From: Acidobacteriota bacterium
GTDB lineage: Bacteria; Acidobacteriota; Blastocatellia; Pyrinomonadales; Pyrinomonadaceae
DNA: 45,583 nt
Assembly (NCBI GenBank): GCA_003222975.1
Contig: QHXN01000112.1
Location: 1-45,583 of the forward strand
Direction: 5' to 3'
In this document: in pieces, positions 1-9,606 of the stretch
How the letters are laid out: each line of letters starts with the position of its first letter
Position numbering within the stretch: position 1 is the stretch's first letter
Notes under the pieces: model-generated
Told to the model about the DNA's origin: nothing
Seen by the model: only the letters and a program-made list of their open reading frames with translations
Databases searched by the model: none
Translations under genes and position numbers: made by a program

Positions 1-975
<975 letters not shown>

Positions 976-1154
976 CCGCCCCGCCCCCGCGAGCACTCGC
1001 GACGCGCGCTCCTCGCTGCGCGCTCTCTCCCGCCTTGGAGTCCCCGCCGGTCTGAAATCCGCCTCAAAGTCTGGAAGAACCCCGCGTCGGTTTCTGGAAA
1101 TCACGAAGGGGGCAGTTCCAAAAAAATGTCGGCGCGAGACGCGCGGCGGGCTGT

Positions 1155-1187
1155 CAATTTCCGGCAGTCCGCGGCTGCCGAAAATTG
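1155..1187. terminator. Hairpin downstream of the PilR-like gene
   Basis: CAATTTCCGGCAG at 1155-1167 pairs with CTGCCGAAAATTG at 1175-1187: 13-base arms with one mismatch and a 7-base loop. There is no clear U-tract, so it may be a terminator for the regulator gene, a processing site or a regulatory structure. Confidence 0.4.
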
Positions 1188-1295
1188 TTAGCGCGATGGT
1201 CGCCAGCGTCTCCGGGCCGCGCCGCCTGAGCGCTCCGGCAGACTTTTCCAAGCAAAGTTGCAACCTCCGCGCGAGGCCGGCGGCGGGCGTCGCCG

Positions 1296-1311
1296 TGGCA
1301 CGGCTCTTGTT
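1296..1311 (+). promoter_or_regulatory. Sigma-54-like promoter of pilin 1
   Basis: TGGCACG-GCTC-TTGTT matches the -24/-12 sigma-54 consensus (TGGCACG-N4-TTGCW) except for T in place of C in the -12 element. Transcription would start near 1322, giving a leader of about 90 bases before the pilin start at 1415. A sigma-54 activator gene lies just upstream, as is usual for pilA. Confidence 0.55.
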
Positions 1312-1414
1312 TCCTTTGCCCGCGACCGAGATCGCGCGGCAACGGCGCGTGGCCTGAGACGAAGCCCGACAGCGCGAGAACTAATTTCACCCAAACACTT
1401 TCTCAAGGAGCACC

Positions 1415-1888
1415 GTGAAGAAGATGCAACAGAAAAAAGGCCAGAAAGGCTTCTCGCTCATCGAACTGCTGATCGTCGTCGCGATCATCGGCATCATCGC
1501 CGCCATCGCCATCCCCAACCTCCTCGCCTCGCGCCGCGCCGCCAACGAGGCCTCGGCCATCTCCAGCCTCCGCACCATCGGAACCGCCGAGAACACCTAC
1601 TCCTCGACCCTCGGCTCCGGCTCTTACACCAGCCTCGCCAACCTGGCTACCAGCCAGTTGATTGATACGTCGGTTTCCGGCGCGACCTCGGCCAGCCCGA
1701 AGAGCGGCTACTTCTACGGCACGCAGAACGCTGGCGCCGCCGGCTTCCAGTCCGCCGCCGCACGCGTCAGCGACAACACCGGCACGCGCAACTTCAGCTC
1801 AGACCAGGCGGGCGTGATCTACGGCATGACGAGCGCCGCCGGAACGCTCGACTACACGACCACCAGCGGCAAGGCCATCGGCAACTGA
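1415..1888 (+). CDS. Type IV pilin (major pilin-like), first copy
   Basis: A 157-residue prepilin. A short basic leader (KKMQQKKGQKG) is followed by the prepilin peptidase site G/FSLIEL, with Glu at position 5 of the mature protein, then a hydrophobic helix that serves as membrane anchor and pilus core. The GTG start at 1415 is chosen because AAGGAG lies 4 bases upstream. The C-terminal domain is Ser/Thr/Ala/Gly-rich with the motif GTRNFSSDQAGVIYG, shared with the second pilin. Protein and DNA are nearly identical to pilin 2 over the N-terminal 40 residues and diverge after that. It is probably assembled by a type IV pilus machine encoded elsewhere; Ser/Thr richness would suit O-glycosylation. 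A type II secretion pseudopilin is the less likely alternative. Confidence 0.95.
   Translation: MKKMQQKKGQKGFSLIELLIVVAIIGIIAAIAIPNLLASRRAANEASAISSLRTIGTAENTYSSTLGSGSYTSLANLATSQLIDTSVSGATSASPKSGYFYGTQNAGAAGFQSAAARVSDNTGTRNFSSDQAGVIYGMTSAAGTLDYTTTSGKAIGN
1448..1564 (+). repeat. Pilin N-terminal direct repeat, copy 1
   Basis: This 117-base segment coding for the cleavage site and N-terminal helix recurs at 2172-2288 with a single silent difference (ATC versus ATT). Identity stops abruptly at both ends. Confidence 0.9.
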
Positions 1889-1918
1889 GGCTAACGGCCT
1901 GACCTGATAACTCGCGTA

Positions 1919-1945
1919 GGGGTGCGGCCAAACACGTCGCACCCC
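1919..1945 (+). terminator. Hairpin after pilin 1
   Basis: GGGGTGCG at 1919-1926 pairs with CGCACCCC at 1938-1945 across an 11-base loop, 31 bases after the pilin stop and followed by a moderately T-rich stretch. It could terminate or attenuate read-through, leaving pilin 1 more abundant than pilin 2. Confidence 0.5.
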
Positions 1946-1992
1946 TCGCTTCATTTGTGAAGAACGAAGGCGGCCTTCCCTCACGCGACACC

Positions 1993-2008
1993 CGGCACGC
2001 GGTTTGTT
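1993..2008 (+). promoter_or_regulatory. Sigma-54-like promoter of pilin 2
   Basis: CGGCACG-CGGT-TTGTT has the same architecture as the site before pilin 1, with the same 4-base spacer and the same TTGTT -12 element, and lies 149 bases upstream of the start at 2142. The agreement between the two sites raises confidence in both. Confidence 0.42.
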
Positions 2009-2141
2009 GTGACGTTGCCTGACCCGCTCTCGTCGCGCGAAAGCCAGAGGCGTTTCGCCCCAGCGCCCTCCACGACGCACGGGACGACTTCCTCGGCTGA
2101 AGCCGCCTGAGCTTTACGCAACTACCGCGGAGACATTGGCG

Positions 2142-2621
2142 ATGCAACGTCCAAACGTGAACCCCCAGCGCGGCTTCTCGCTCATCGAACTGCTGATCGT
2201 CGTCGCGATCATCGGCATTATCGCCGCCATCGCCATCCCCAACCTCCTCGCCTCGCGCCGCGCCGCCAACGAGGCCTCGGCCATCTCCGCCGTCCGCGCC
2301 CTCTCCAGCGCCGAGGAAGCCTACCGCTCGACCTACGGCGGCGGCGAGCAGTTCGCCGACTTCCCGACGCTCACCGCGAAGCAGATGATTGACACCGCGC
2401 TCAGCTCGGCGACGACCGCGGCGAGCGCCAAGAGCGGCTACATGTACAGCGTCATCACGCTGGGCGGCGGCTTTAACTTCTGCGCGGGCGCGGCCCCCGT
2501 CTCGAACTTCACGGGCACGCGCAACTTCTCTTCTGACGAACCCGGCGTCGTCTATGTCCACCCGCTCAGCGCGGCCAACCCGCCGACCACGACCTCCGGC
2601 GGCACGCCCCTGAACAACTGA
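2142..2621 (+). CDS. Type IV pilin, second copy
   Basis: A 159-residue prepilin from ATG 2142; GGAG at about 2129 gives better spacing to this ATG than to the TTG at 2136. The leader MQRPNVNPQRG precedes the cleavage site G/FSLIEL and the same hydrophobic helix as pilin 1. The C-terminal domain keeps GTRNFSSDEPGVVYVH but differs elsewhere and contains a single Cys (FNFCAGAAP). The pair could be major and minor pilins or two alternative major pilins. It probably belongs to the same sigma-54 regulon. Confidence 0.94.
   Translation: MQRPNVNPQRGFSLIELLIVVAIIGIIAAIAIPNLLASRRAANEASAISAVRALSSAEEAYRSTYGGGEQFADFPTLTAKQMIDTALSSATTAASAKSGYMYSVITLGGGFNFCAGAAPVSNFTGTRNFSSDEPGVVYVHPLSAANPPTTTSGGTPLNN
2172..2288 (+). 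repeat. Pilin N-terminal direct repeat, copy 2
   Basis: Second copy of the 117-base segment at 1448-1564 (116 of 117 identical by eye). It is large enough to support homologous recombination between the two pilin genes. Confidence 0.9.
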
Positions 2622-2698
2622 GGCCTCACGAACCGACGCCCTGCTTAGTTCGGAACGACTCGACGAGTACGACGCCGCACGCCCCCTGACGAACGAGC

Positions 2699-4843
2699 AT
2701 GTTCACCTCCGCCCGAACGTTCGCGAGAGAGCCGCTCCGATTTGTCGGCGTCCTCTGGCCGCTGGCGCTGCTCGTCCCGTTCGCGCCCGGCCTGCCGCGC
2801 CCCGTAAACGGCGGACTCACGTGGCGTCAGGAGGGCACGCTCGCACTCCTGCTCTGCGCCACGTTCGCGCTCCTCTGGAGGCGCACACACAAATCACGTC
2901 AGCGCGAAGCGCGTGCGCCGGGGACGATTCTTCCCGCCGCCGACGTTTCAAACATTCGGGGACTTGAGCTGGCGCTCGTCGCCTCGCTCGCGGCGTTCGC
3001 CGCCTGGGCCGCGGCCTCGACGCTCTGGGCCGAAAACGTCTTCCCCGCCGTCCACTACGCCCTCTCCTGGACGACGTACCTCCTCTTCTTCTTCACGCTC
3101 CGGCGCGCCGCCGAGAGCGCGCGGCTGCTGCGCGCAACGCTTGCGCTTCTGGCCGTCGCCGTCGTCGTCATCAGCGCGGCGAACATCGTCGGCTACTACG
3201 GCTCGCCCGACTCGCTCATGCGCCGGAACGGACTCGGCGAGCCGGTGGCCGTCAGCATCCCGCTCTTCGCGGCGCTGGCCTTGAGGCTCAGGCGCGCGCG
3301 GGCGGCCCTGCTCTGCGGCGCGGCTGCAACTCTGGGCTGGCTCTCGATGCTTGAGATCGCGGAGCGCGCGCCCTTCTTCGGCGTTCTCACGGGCCTCGCG
3401 CTCGTCGCGGCCTTCGCGCTCGCGCGCGCTCCCTTCCGCCCGCGCTCCCTCTCGCGCGCGCTCGCGCTCGTCGCGGCCTTCGCCGCTTGCCTCGCGGTTC
3501 AGACACTTCCCTCGCCCTTCGCGCAGTCGTTTCACCAGACGGTCTTGGCGCGGGTGCAAGAGACCACCTCGCCCGCCGACGTGAACACGCGCGCGCGCAT
3601 GCTCTACTGGGGCGCGGCCATCGAGATGTGGCGCGCGCGCCCGCTGACGGGCGTCGGCGCGGGCGGCTACGACGGCGCTTTTCCCGAAGCGCGCGCGGCC
3701 TTCGCCGCACGACACCCGGACTCGCCGCTCGTCGAGATCAACGAGAGGTTCCTCAGCTCCGGCGCGCACGACGAGTACCTGCAAATCCTCGGCGAGCTGG
3801 GTGCGGTCGGCCTGGCACTCTTCGCGCTCTTCTGCGCCGCGCTCATGTGGGCCGCGTGGCGGGCGCTACGAAACTCCACAAGCCCGCTCGCTTCGGGCGC
3901 GGTCGCGAGCCTCGCGGCCTTCGCCGTCAGCTCCGGCGCGAGCGCCGTCTCCTTCCGCTGGTTCGGTAGCGGCCTCATGTTCTTCTTCGCCGCCGCGCTC
4001 GTCACGCGCTTCGCCCTCGCCGCGCGCCGCGAACCCGACTCGGCGAAACCCGAACCGCACGCGGCGAAGCACACGCCTTACGCGTCGCGCCTCACGCGTC
4101 GCGCGGCGGCGCTCGCGCCGCGCGCGGCAATGTTCAAGCCCCTGCGACTCCCGCACGCGCTCGCGCGCCGCGGCCACGCGCTCGGACTCGCCGCGGCGCT
4201 CGTCGTGCTCGTCGCGATGTGCGTGCAGGCGGCGAGCGTCGTGCTACTCGCCGAGGCGCAAGGAAGCGCGGACGGCGCGCGCGCCGACAGTCTCTACCGC
4301 TCGTCGCTCGCCGTGAACCCGCTCGACCCGGCCACACACTACAACTACGGCGTCTGGCTTCTCTTACAGAAGCGCGAGCGCGAGGCCGTGCCGCACCTCG
4401 GCTACGCACTCGCGCGCGGCTTCCACACCTCGACGTGCTACGAGTACCTCGCGGGCGCGGAGTCGAACGCGGGGCAGACGGAGGCGGCGGAGCGCACGCT
4501 CGCCGAGGGCGCGCGCGTCTATCCGCGCTCGGTCTTCATGCGCGTGCGCCACGCGTCGGCGCTCGCGCGGCTCGGTCGCACTCAGGACAGCGAGTTGGAA
4601 ATGCGGGCCGCTCTCCTGCTAGACTCGCGTGCGGCGCGCGGCTGGCGTTGGCTCATAGACGAAGACATTGACGCGGCCATCGCCGCCGCCAGGCGCGACC
4701 CCTCAGTCCCGATGCCCGGCGAGCTTCAGCCCGAAGACGCGGTCTTCGCCGTGCTCGAAGAGAACGAGCGCCGCTTCCCCGAAGCCGTCACGTCGGGCTG
4801 GCGCGCGCGCATGCGCAACTCGACTTTCCTAAGGATGCCCTGA
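2699..4843 (+). CDS. O-antigen ligase / Wzy_C-type membrane glycosyltransferase with C-terminal TPRs
   Basis: A 714-residue protein. The first 470 or so residues carry about ten hydrophobic segments. A large periplasmic loop around residues 300-360 has the Wzy_C/WaaL hallmarks GVGAGGYDGAFPEA and AHDEYLQILGELG. A further membrane segment at about residues 490-510 is followed by soluble TPR-like helices (NPLDPATHYNYG). Members of this family either ligate O-antigen to lipid A, polymerise glycans or, as PglL/PilO-type oligosaccharyltransferases, move glycans onto pilin Ser/Thr. Its place directly after two pilins makes a pilin O-glycosyltransferase the attractive reading, but sequence alone cannot separate these roles. 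No strong ribosome site is visible before ATG 2699. Confidence 0.8.
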   Translation: MFTSARTFAREPLRFVGVLWPLALLVPFAPGLPRPVNGGLTWRQEGTLALLLCATFALLWRRTHKSRQREARAPGTILPAADVSNIRGLELALVASLAAFAAWAAASTLWAENVFPAVHYALSWTTYLLFFFTLRRAAESARLLRATLALLAVAVVVISAANIVGYYGSPDSLMRRNGLGEPVAVSIPLFAALALRLRRARAALLCGAAATLGWLSMLEIAERAPFFGVLTGLALVAAFALARAPFRPRSLSRALALVAAFAACLAVQTLPSPFAQSFHQTVLARVQETTSPADVNTRARMLYWGAAIEMWRARPLTGVGAGGYDGAFPEARAAFAARHPDSPLVEINERFLSSGAHDEYLQILGELGAVGLALFALFCAALMWAAWRALRNSTSPLASGAVASLAAFAVSSGASAVSFRWFGSGLMFFFAAALVTRFALAARREPDSAKPEPHAAKHTPYASRLTRRAAALAPRAAMFKPLRLPHALARRGHALGLAAALVVLVAMCVQAASVVLLAEAQGSADGARADSLYRSSLAVNPLDPATHYNYGVWLLLQKREREAVPHLGYALARGFHTSTCYEYLAGAESNAGQTEAAERTLAEGARVYPRSVFMRVRHASALARLGRTQDSELEMRAALLLDSRAARGWRWLIDEDIDAAIAAARRDPSVPMPGELQPEDAVFAVLEENERRFPEAVTSGWRARMRNSTFLRMP

Positions 4844-4907
4844 CGGGGCAGCCGCGCGCGGGCCGCCTTCTCGCGCGCACGCTGCGAGACCCCGCGCGAC
4901 CCGGACA

Positions 4908-6631
4908 ATGAGCAAAAACCTCTCCGCGAAAAAGGACGCGAAGCCCGGCGGCGGCGAAGCGCCCGCCGCCGCCAGCGACTTTCTCTTCGACGAGGGGCGC
5001 ATCATCTTTCTGCTCGTCGCCGTCTCGGCGCTCGTGTACTCGAACGCGCTTGGCGGGCAGTTCCTCTTCGATGATCCGAAGCAAATCGTCAACAACCCCG
5101 GCCTCCGCTCGTGGGCCAACGTCTTGAAGGCGTTCACGACCGACGTGTGGAGCTTCCAGCGCGCCATCGCCAACGACATTCCCCCGCCTTACTATCGCCC
5201 GCTCTTCACGGCCTACATGACGCTCGGCTACAAACTGTTCGGGCTGTGGGAGCCGGGCTGGCACCTCCTGAGCCTGACCGTCCACGCCGCCGCGACCGTT
5301 CTGGTCTTCTACCTCCTCAAGCGTCTGAGCGGCAACGTCGCCATCGCCGCCGGGGCTGCGCTCCTCTTCGCCGTCCACCCGGCGCACGTCGAGTCGGTGG
5401 CGTGGGTGAGCGGCGTGCCCGACCCTTTGGCCGCGCTCTTCTTCATCCCGGCGCTGATCTGGTTCGCCCGCCACAGGCAGGAGGGCGGGCGCAAATGGCT
5501 GGCGCTCTCGGTCGGCGCTTACGCGCTCTCGCTGCTGTGCAAGGAGACGGCCATCGTGCTCCCGCTCGTCGTCGCGGTGTGGGACGCGACGCGCGACGCG
5601 GCTGAGCTTTTGGGTAGCCGCCTGAAGCGTGCGGCGCTCGCCTGCGCGCCGTACCTCGCGGTCGCGGGGCTTTACCTGCTGGTGCGCCTGTCCGTGCTCG
5701 GCGCGGTGAGCTGGACTCACCCGTTGATGGCGGGCGTGCCGCAGTCTTCGATCCTCCTGACCGTGCCGGGCGTGCTCGCCAGCTACTTCCAACACCTGGT
5801 CGCGCCCTTCTACCTCAGCTTCCAGTACGGGACGCGGATCGTGCGAGACGCGTCGGACGCGCGCTTCCTGCTGCCGTTGCTCGTGCTCGTCGCGCTCGCC
5901 GCCGCGCTCTGGGTCTTCAGGCGACGGCTGACCGCCGAGCACCTGACGGCGCTCGCGCTCGTCGGCGCGCCGCTGCTCCCGGCGCGAGCACGGTCATGCA
6001 GAATCGCGTGTGGGCGAACGGTGTCGCGCTCTGGAGCCGCGCGGCGTTCTACGCCCCCCTCTCCTGGTCTGTGCACTACAACCTCGGCCTGGCATATACG
6101 CAGGCGAAGAACTACGAGACGGCGAAGACCGAGTTCCTGACCGCGGCGCGTCTCAATCCGGAAGTCGCCGCCATCTACAACAATCTCGCGCTCGTCGAGG
6201 ACGCGCTCGGCGATTCGCAGGCGGCGGCGGAAAGTTTGCGCCGCGCCATCCGCCTTGAACCCGACCTCACCGAAGCACACAACAACCTCGGGGCCGTGCT
6301 CTTCCGGCGCGGCGAATACGCGGAGGCGCGCGAGCAGTTGACAGATGCGCTCAGGCGTGACCCCGCCAGCCCTTCCGTCCGCTACAATCTCGCGCGGACT
6401 CTGGCCGGCGCGGGAGATCACGCCGCGGCCATCCCGCTCTATGAATCCTTGCTCGGCGAAAATCCCGCCGACTCTCAGGTGCGCTTCTACCTGGGGCTGA
6501 GCTACGCGGCCACGGGGCAGAAGTCGCTCGCGGTGTCGCAGGTCGAGCGCGCGCTCAGCGACGAGCATGTCCCCGAGCGCGCCGAAGAGATGCGCGCCCG
6601 GCTGAGCCAGCTCCGCGACGCGCCGCGTTAA
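4908..6631 (+). pseudogene. TMTC-like membrane glycosyltransferase with C-terminal TPRs, broken by internal deletion and frameshift
   Basis: The first part (ATG 4908 to about 5985) encodes a multi-pass protein with TMTC-type motifs: GGQFLFDDPKQIVNNP with the acidic pair, YYRPLFTAYMTLGYKLFG, HPAHVESVAWVSGVPDP and LLCKETAIVLP. The second part, in another frame from about 5984 (ASTVMQNRVWANG onward) to 6631, is an array of TPRs (HYNLGLAY, IYNNLAL, AHNNLGAVLF, VRYNLA). In intact relatives the two are one protein, joined by a further membrane region of very roughly 100 residues. Here LLPA runs straight into the post-membrane part with a frame change, so both a deletion and a frameshift are needed. 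Intact members use polyprenyl-phosphate sugars. It may have served pilin or surface glycosylation. An assembly error is an alternative. Confidence 0.75.
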
Positions 6632-6700
6632 ACTCGGCGCGTCGCAGCGCGGCGCGCACGGGACAGACGAGCGCGTTTACAGGGGTGGCAGGAGCCAGCG

Positions 6701-7552
6701 ATGAGAAGTATCGTGAGAGACATGGAGCACGCCGAAGAGATTTCGGGCGCGGTCGGCGGCGCAGGCGCGCGCCGCGCTTCGACGGCCCGGCGCGTCCTGG
6801 CGATTGCGCGCAACACGTTCCGCGAGGCGGTGCGCGACCGCGTGCTCTACAACCTCGTCCTCTTCGTGCTGCTTTTGACGGGCGGCGCAGTTTTCCTGGG
6901 CGAGCTTTCGGCGGCGCAGGAGGCGAAGATCATCGTTGACATGGGACTCTCGGCGATGCTCCTGTTCGGCGTCTTCATCGCCATCTTCGTCGGCGTCGGC
7001 CTCGTCTATAAAGAGATCGAGCGGCGGACGATCTACGCCATCTTCTCGAAGCCGGTCGGGCGCGGCGAGTTCCTCGCCGGCAAGTACCTCGGCCTGTGCC
7101 TGACGCTCGCCGTCAACGTCTCGGTGATGGGCGCGGGCGTGTCGCTCGCGCTCCTCTACGTGCGCGGCGGCTACGACCCACTGGCGCTTAACATCTGGCC
7201 CGCGGTGGCGCTCGTCTATGTCGAGTTGATGATCGTCGTCGCCGTCGCGCTGCTCTTCTCCTCGTTCTCGACGCCCGCGCTCTCGGCGCTCCTGACCTTC
7301 TTCGTCTTCGTCATCGGCCACTTCAGCGCAGACCTCAAGGGACTCGCCGCGCAGGGCGGCGCGCGCCTCCTCTTCACCGCGCTCTACTACCTGCTGCCGA
7401 ACCTCTCGAACTACGCATACATCACCGCCGCCTCGCACGGCCAGACGCCCACGCCCACCAACTTCTTCGGCGCTGTGCTCTACGGCCTCGCCTACATCGC
7501 CGTGCTGCTCGCGGCCTCCACTCTCATCTTCAAACGGCGCAACTTCAAATGA
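6701..7552 (+). CDS. ABC-2 type transporter permease
   Basis: A 283-residue integral membrane protein with about six hydrophobic segments. A soluble N-terminus of about 35 residues precedes AIARNTFREAVRDRVLYNL, the usual opening of ABC-2 permeases. The loop YKEIERRTIYAIFSKPVGR, before LAGKYLGL, is the coupling-helix region typical of the family. ATG 6701 is preceded by GGAG six bases upstream. It overlaps the next gene by four bases (ATGA) and shares an operon with the ATPase at 8646-9581. The substrate is unknown. Confidence 0.9.
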   Translation: MRSIVRDMEHAEEISGAVGGAGARRASTARRVLAIARNTFREAVRDRVLYNLVLFVLLLTGGAVFLGELSAAQEAKIIVDMGLSAMLLFGVFIAIFVGVGLVYKEIERRTIYAIFSKPVGRGEFLAGKYLGLCLTLAVNVSVMGAGVSLALLYVRGGYDPLALNIWPAVALVYVELMIVVAVALLFSSFSTPALSALLTFFVFVIGHFSADLKGLAAQGGARLLFTALYYLLPNLSNYAYITAASHGQTPTPTNFFGAVLYGLAYIAVLLAASTLIFKRRNFK

Positions 7553-8544
7553 GCGCGACGGAGGAAACAACAGGCGGAAACCCGAACGCCGGGGAGGGCT
7601 TGACGGAAGACTTCGCGGCGACTTCGGCGCGCGCGTCGCGTCGTGGACGCACGCGCGACGCGCTGCTCGCGCTCACGGTCGTCGCCGGCCTCGCCTCCGT
7701 CTTCGCGCTCTCGCGCCGGCTCGACGCGCGCCGGCCCGCCGAAGACCCGTTCCAGTCTTACGAAGAACTCTACGTCAGGCCGGAGACCGCCCGCCGCCTG
7801 AGCCTCGGCTTCAACGGCCTCGCAGCCGACTGGTACTGGCTGCGCTCGCTTCAGTACGTCGGGCGCAAGGTTGACGCCTACCGCGGCGACATCACGCTCG
7901 ACGACATGACCGCGCTCGGCATCCGCAACCTCGGCCCTCTGCTCGACGAGGCGACGACGCTCGACCCGCAGTTCATGGCTGCCTACGAGTTCGGCGCGGT
8001 CGTCCTCCCCGCCATTGACCGCGAGGCCGCGATCAAACTTGTGCAGAAGGGCATCCGCGATAACCCGCGCGACTGGCGGCTCTACCAGCACCTCGGCTAC
8101 ATCTACTGGCAGGCCGGTCGGTTCGGCGAGGCGCGCGAGGCTTACGCGGCGGGCGCGCGCGTGCCCGGCGCTCCCGCATGGATGAACGCGATGGCCGCGC
8201 AGATGGGGGCGCACGGCGGCAGCCGCGACCTCGCGCGCGAGATGTACCGACGCATGTACGAAGAGTCGGCGGACGAGCAGGTCAGGACGCTCGCCCTCAA
8301 GCGGCTCGCGCAACTCGACTCGCTCGACGAGCGCGAGCGGATACGGCGCGTGCTTGCCGACTTCCAAACGCACTCCGGGCGCTGCCCCGCCGCCTGGCGC
8401 GAGACCGCCCCGGCGCTCCGCTCAACCGGATTCAAAACGGACGTAAGCGGCGCACCGCTCGACCCTGCGGGCATGCCCTACGTACTCGACGCCGCCGCGT
8501 GCGACGTGAGGCTCGACGAGCGCTCGCCGATTCCAAAGAAGTGA
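7549..8544 (+). CDS. Membrane-anchored TPR-like protein of the ABC operon
   Basis: A 331-residue protein with a single membrane helix near residues 40-60 (LLALTVVAGLASVFALSRRL). A conserved segment FNGLAADWYWLRSLQYVGR follows, then helix pairs resembling degenerate TPRs (DWRLYQHLGYIYWQAGRFGEARE). The start overlaps the permease stop, so translation is probably coupled. The position between permease and ATPase suggests an extracytoplasmic accessory factor for the transporter. No named family is recognised. The stop codon lies inside a hairpin arm (8541-8569). Confidence 0.8.
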   Translation: MSATEETTGGNPNAGEGLTEDFAATSARASRRGRTRDALLALTVVAGLASVFALSRRLDARRPAEDPFQSYEELYVRPETARRLSLGFNGLAADWYWLRSLQYVGRKVDAYRGDITLDDMTALGIRNLGPLLDEATTLDPQFMAAYEFGAVVLPAIDREAAIKLVQKGIRDNPRDWRLYQHLGYIYWQAGRFGEAREAYAAGARVPGAPAWMNAMAAQMGAHGGSRDLAREMYRRMYEESADEQVRTLALKRLAQLDSLDERERIRRVLADFQTHSGRCPAAWRETAPALRSTGFKTDVSGAPLDPAGMPYVLDAAACDVRLDERSPIPKK

Positions 8545-8622
8545 TGAATGCGGAATGATGAATGATGAACGTTAAGAAGCGCGTCTGCTTTCATTCATCA
8601 CTCATCATTCCGCATTCATCAC
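8541..8622. repeat. Inverted repeat, GATGAATG word family
   Basis: The arm at 8541-8569 and its reverse complement at 8594-8622 match at 28 of 29 bases, with a 24-base spacer. The arm is made of degenerate GATGAATG/GGAATGAT words. It contains the stop codon of the upstream gene and separates it from the ATPase gene. Same family as 14447-14523 and 27618-27696. Confidence 0.92.
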
Positions 8623-8645
8623 TTCCCTGTTGAGGATTTGAAGAG

Positions 8646-9581
8646 ATGACACCCGCGGTCGAGATTCAAAATCTGACGAAGGACTACGAGGTCGGCTTCC
8701 TGCGCAAGCGCCGTGTGCGCGCGCTCGACGGACTCACCTTGACGGTCGGGCGCGGCGAGATTTTCGGCTTCCTCGGCGCGAACGGGGCCGGCAAGACGAC
8801 GACCCTGAAGCTCCTGATGCGCCTGATGTACCCGACCGCGGGCGCGGCGCGCATACTCGGTCGCGACATCGCCGACGCACGGATGCACTCGGAGATCGGC
8901 TACCTGCCCGAACACCCGTACTTCTACGACTACCTGACGGCGCGCGAGTTCTTGCAATACTGTGCCGAGCTTTTCGGCTACGCGCGCGCGGAGCGCCGCG
9001 CCCGCGCCGCCGACCTGCTCGCGCGCGTGCGCCTCGAAGAGAAGAGCTGGGACAAGCAGCTCCGCAAGTTCTCGAAGGGGATGCTCCAGCGCGTGGGGCT
9101 GGCGCAGGCGCTTGTGAACGACCCCGCGGTCGTCTTCCTCGACGAGCCGATGTCCGGCCTCGACCCCATCGGGCGGCGCGAGGTGCGCGACCTCATCGCG
9201 GCCCAGCGCGCGCGCGGCACGACCGTCTTCCTCTGCTCGCACATCCTCTCGGACATCGAAGTGCTCTGCGACCGCGCGGCTATCCTCCGGCGCGGTCGCC
9301 TGGCGCACGTCGGTCGGCTCGAAGAGCTGCGCGAAGTCGGCGGCGCGCGCGCGATGGAGTTGGTAGTGTCGGGGGCGGACGCGGGGCGGCTCGAAGCGGC
9401 GCTCGGCGGAATCGAGGGCGCGCGCGTGACGGCGACGCCGGGCGGCGCGCGCGTCGAAGTTCCTACGGAGGCGCAGGTGGACGAAGCGCTCCGCGCAGTC
9501 CGCGCCGCGGGCGCGCGCCTCGTGGCGGTTCACCCGGTCGGCAATGCGCTCGAAGAGTTGTTTGTGAGCGAGACGAAGTAA
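8646..9581 (+). CDS. ABC transporter ATP-binding protein
   Basis: A 311-residue ATPase. Walker A is GANGAGKTTTLK, the signature is the divergent FSKGMLQRVGLAQAL, Walker B is AVVFLDEPMSGLDP and the H-loop is FLCSHILSD. The C-terminal 90 residues form an extra domain common in ABC-2 exporter ATPases. It energises the permease at 6701-7552. GAGG at 8632-8635 lies ten bases before ATG 8646. Unusually, a large hairpin sits inside the operon just upstream, so expression may differ from that of the permease. Confidence 0.95.
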   Translation: MTPAVEIQNLTKDYEVGFLRKRRVRALDGLTLTVGRGEIFGFLGANGAGKTTTLKLLMRLMYPTAGAARILGRDIADARMHSEIGYLPEHPYFYDYLTAREFLQYCAELFGYARAERRARAADLLARVRLEEKSWDKQLRKFSKGMLQRVGLAQALVNDPAVVFLDEPMSGLDPIGRREVRDLIAAQRARGTTVFLCSHILSDIEVLCDRAAILRRGRLAHVGRLEELREVGGARAMELVVSGADAGRLEAALGGIEGARVTATPGGARVEVPTEAQVDEALRAVRAAGARLVAVHPVGNALEELFVSETK

Positions 9582-9606
9582 ACGTAAGGAGCGCCGGTGC
9601 TGGCGT

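Larger units (their letters stand above)
976..1414. other. Intergenic region upstream of pilin 1
   Basis: About 440 bases without a convincing gene between the PilR-like regulator and the first pilin. It holds a hairpin at 1155-1187, a sigma-54-like promoter at 1296-1311 and a strong ribosome site (AAGGAG at 1405-1410). Open frames crossing it on either strand are GC-driven and lack ribosome sites or recognisable protein character. Confidence 0.6.

Noticed and set aside
1258..1665. Plus-strand frame across the pilin promoter and 5' end
   Set aside because: Low-complexity Arg/His product, overlapping the clear pilin in another frame.
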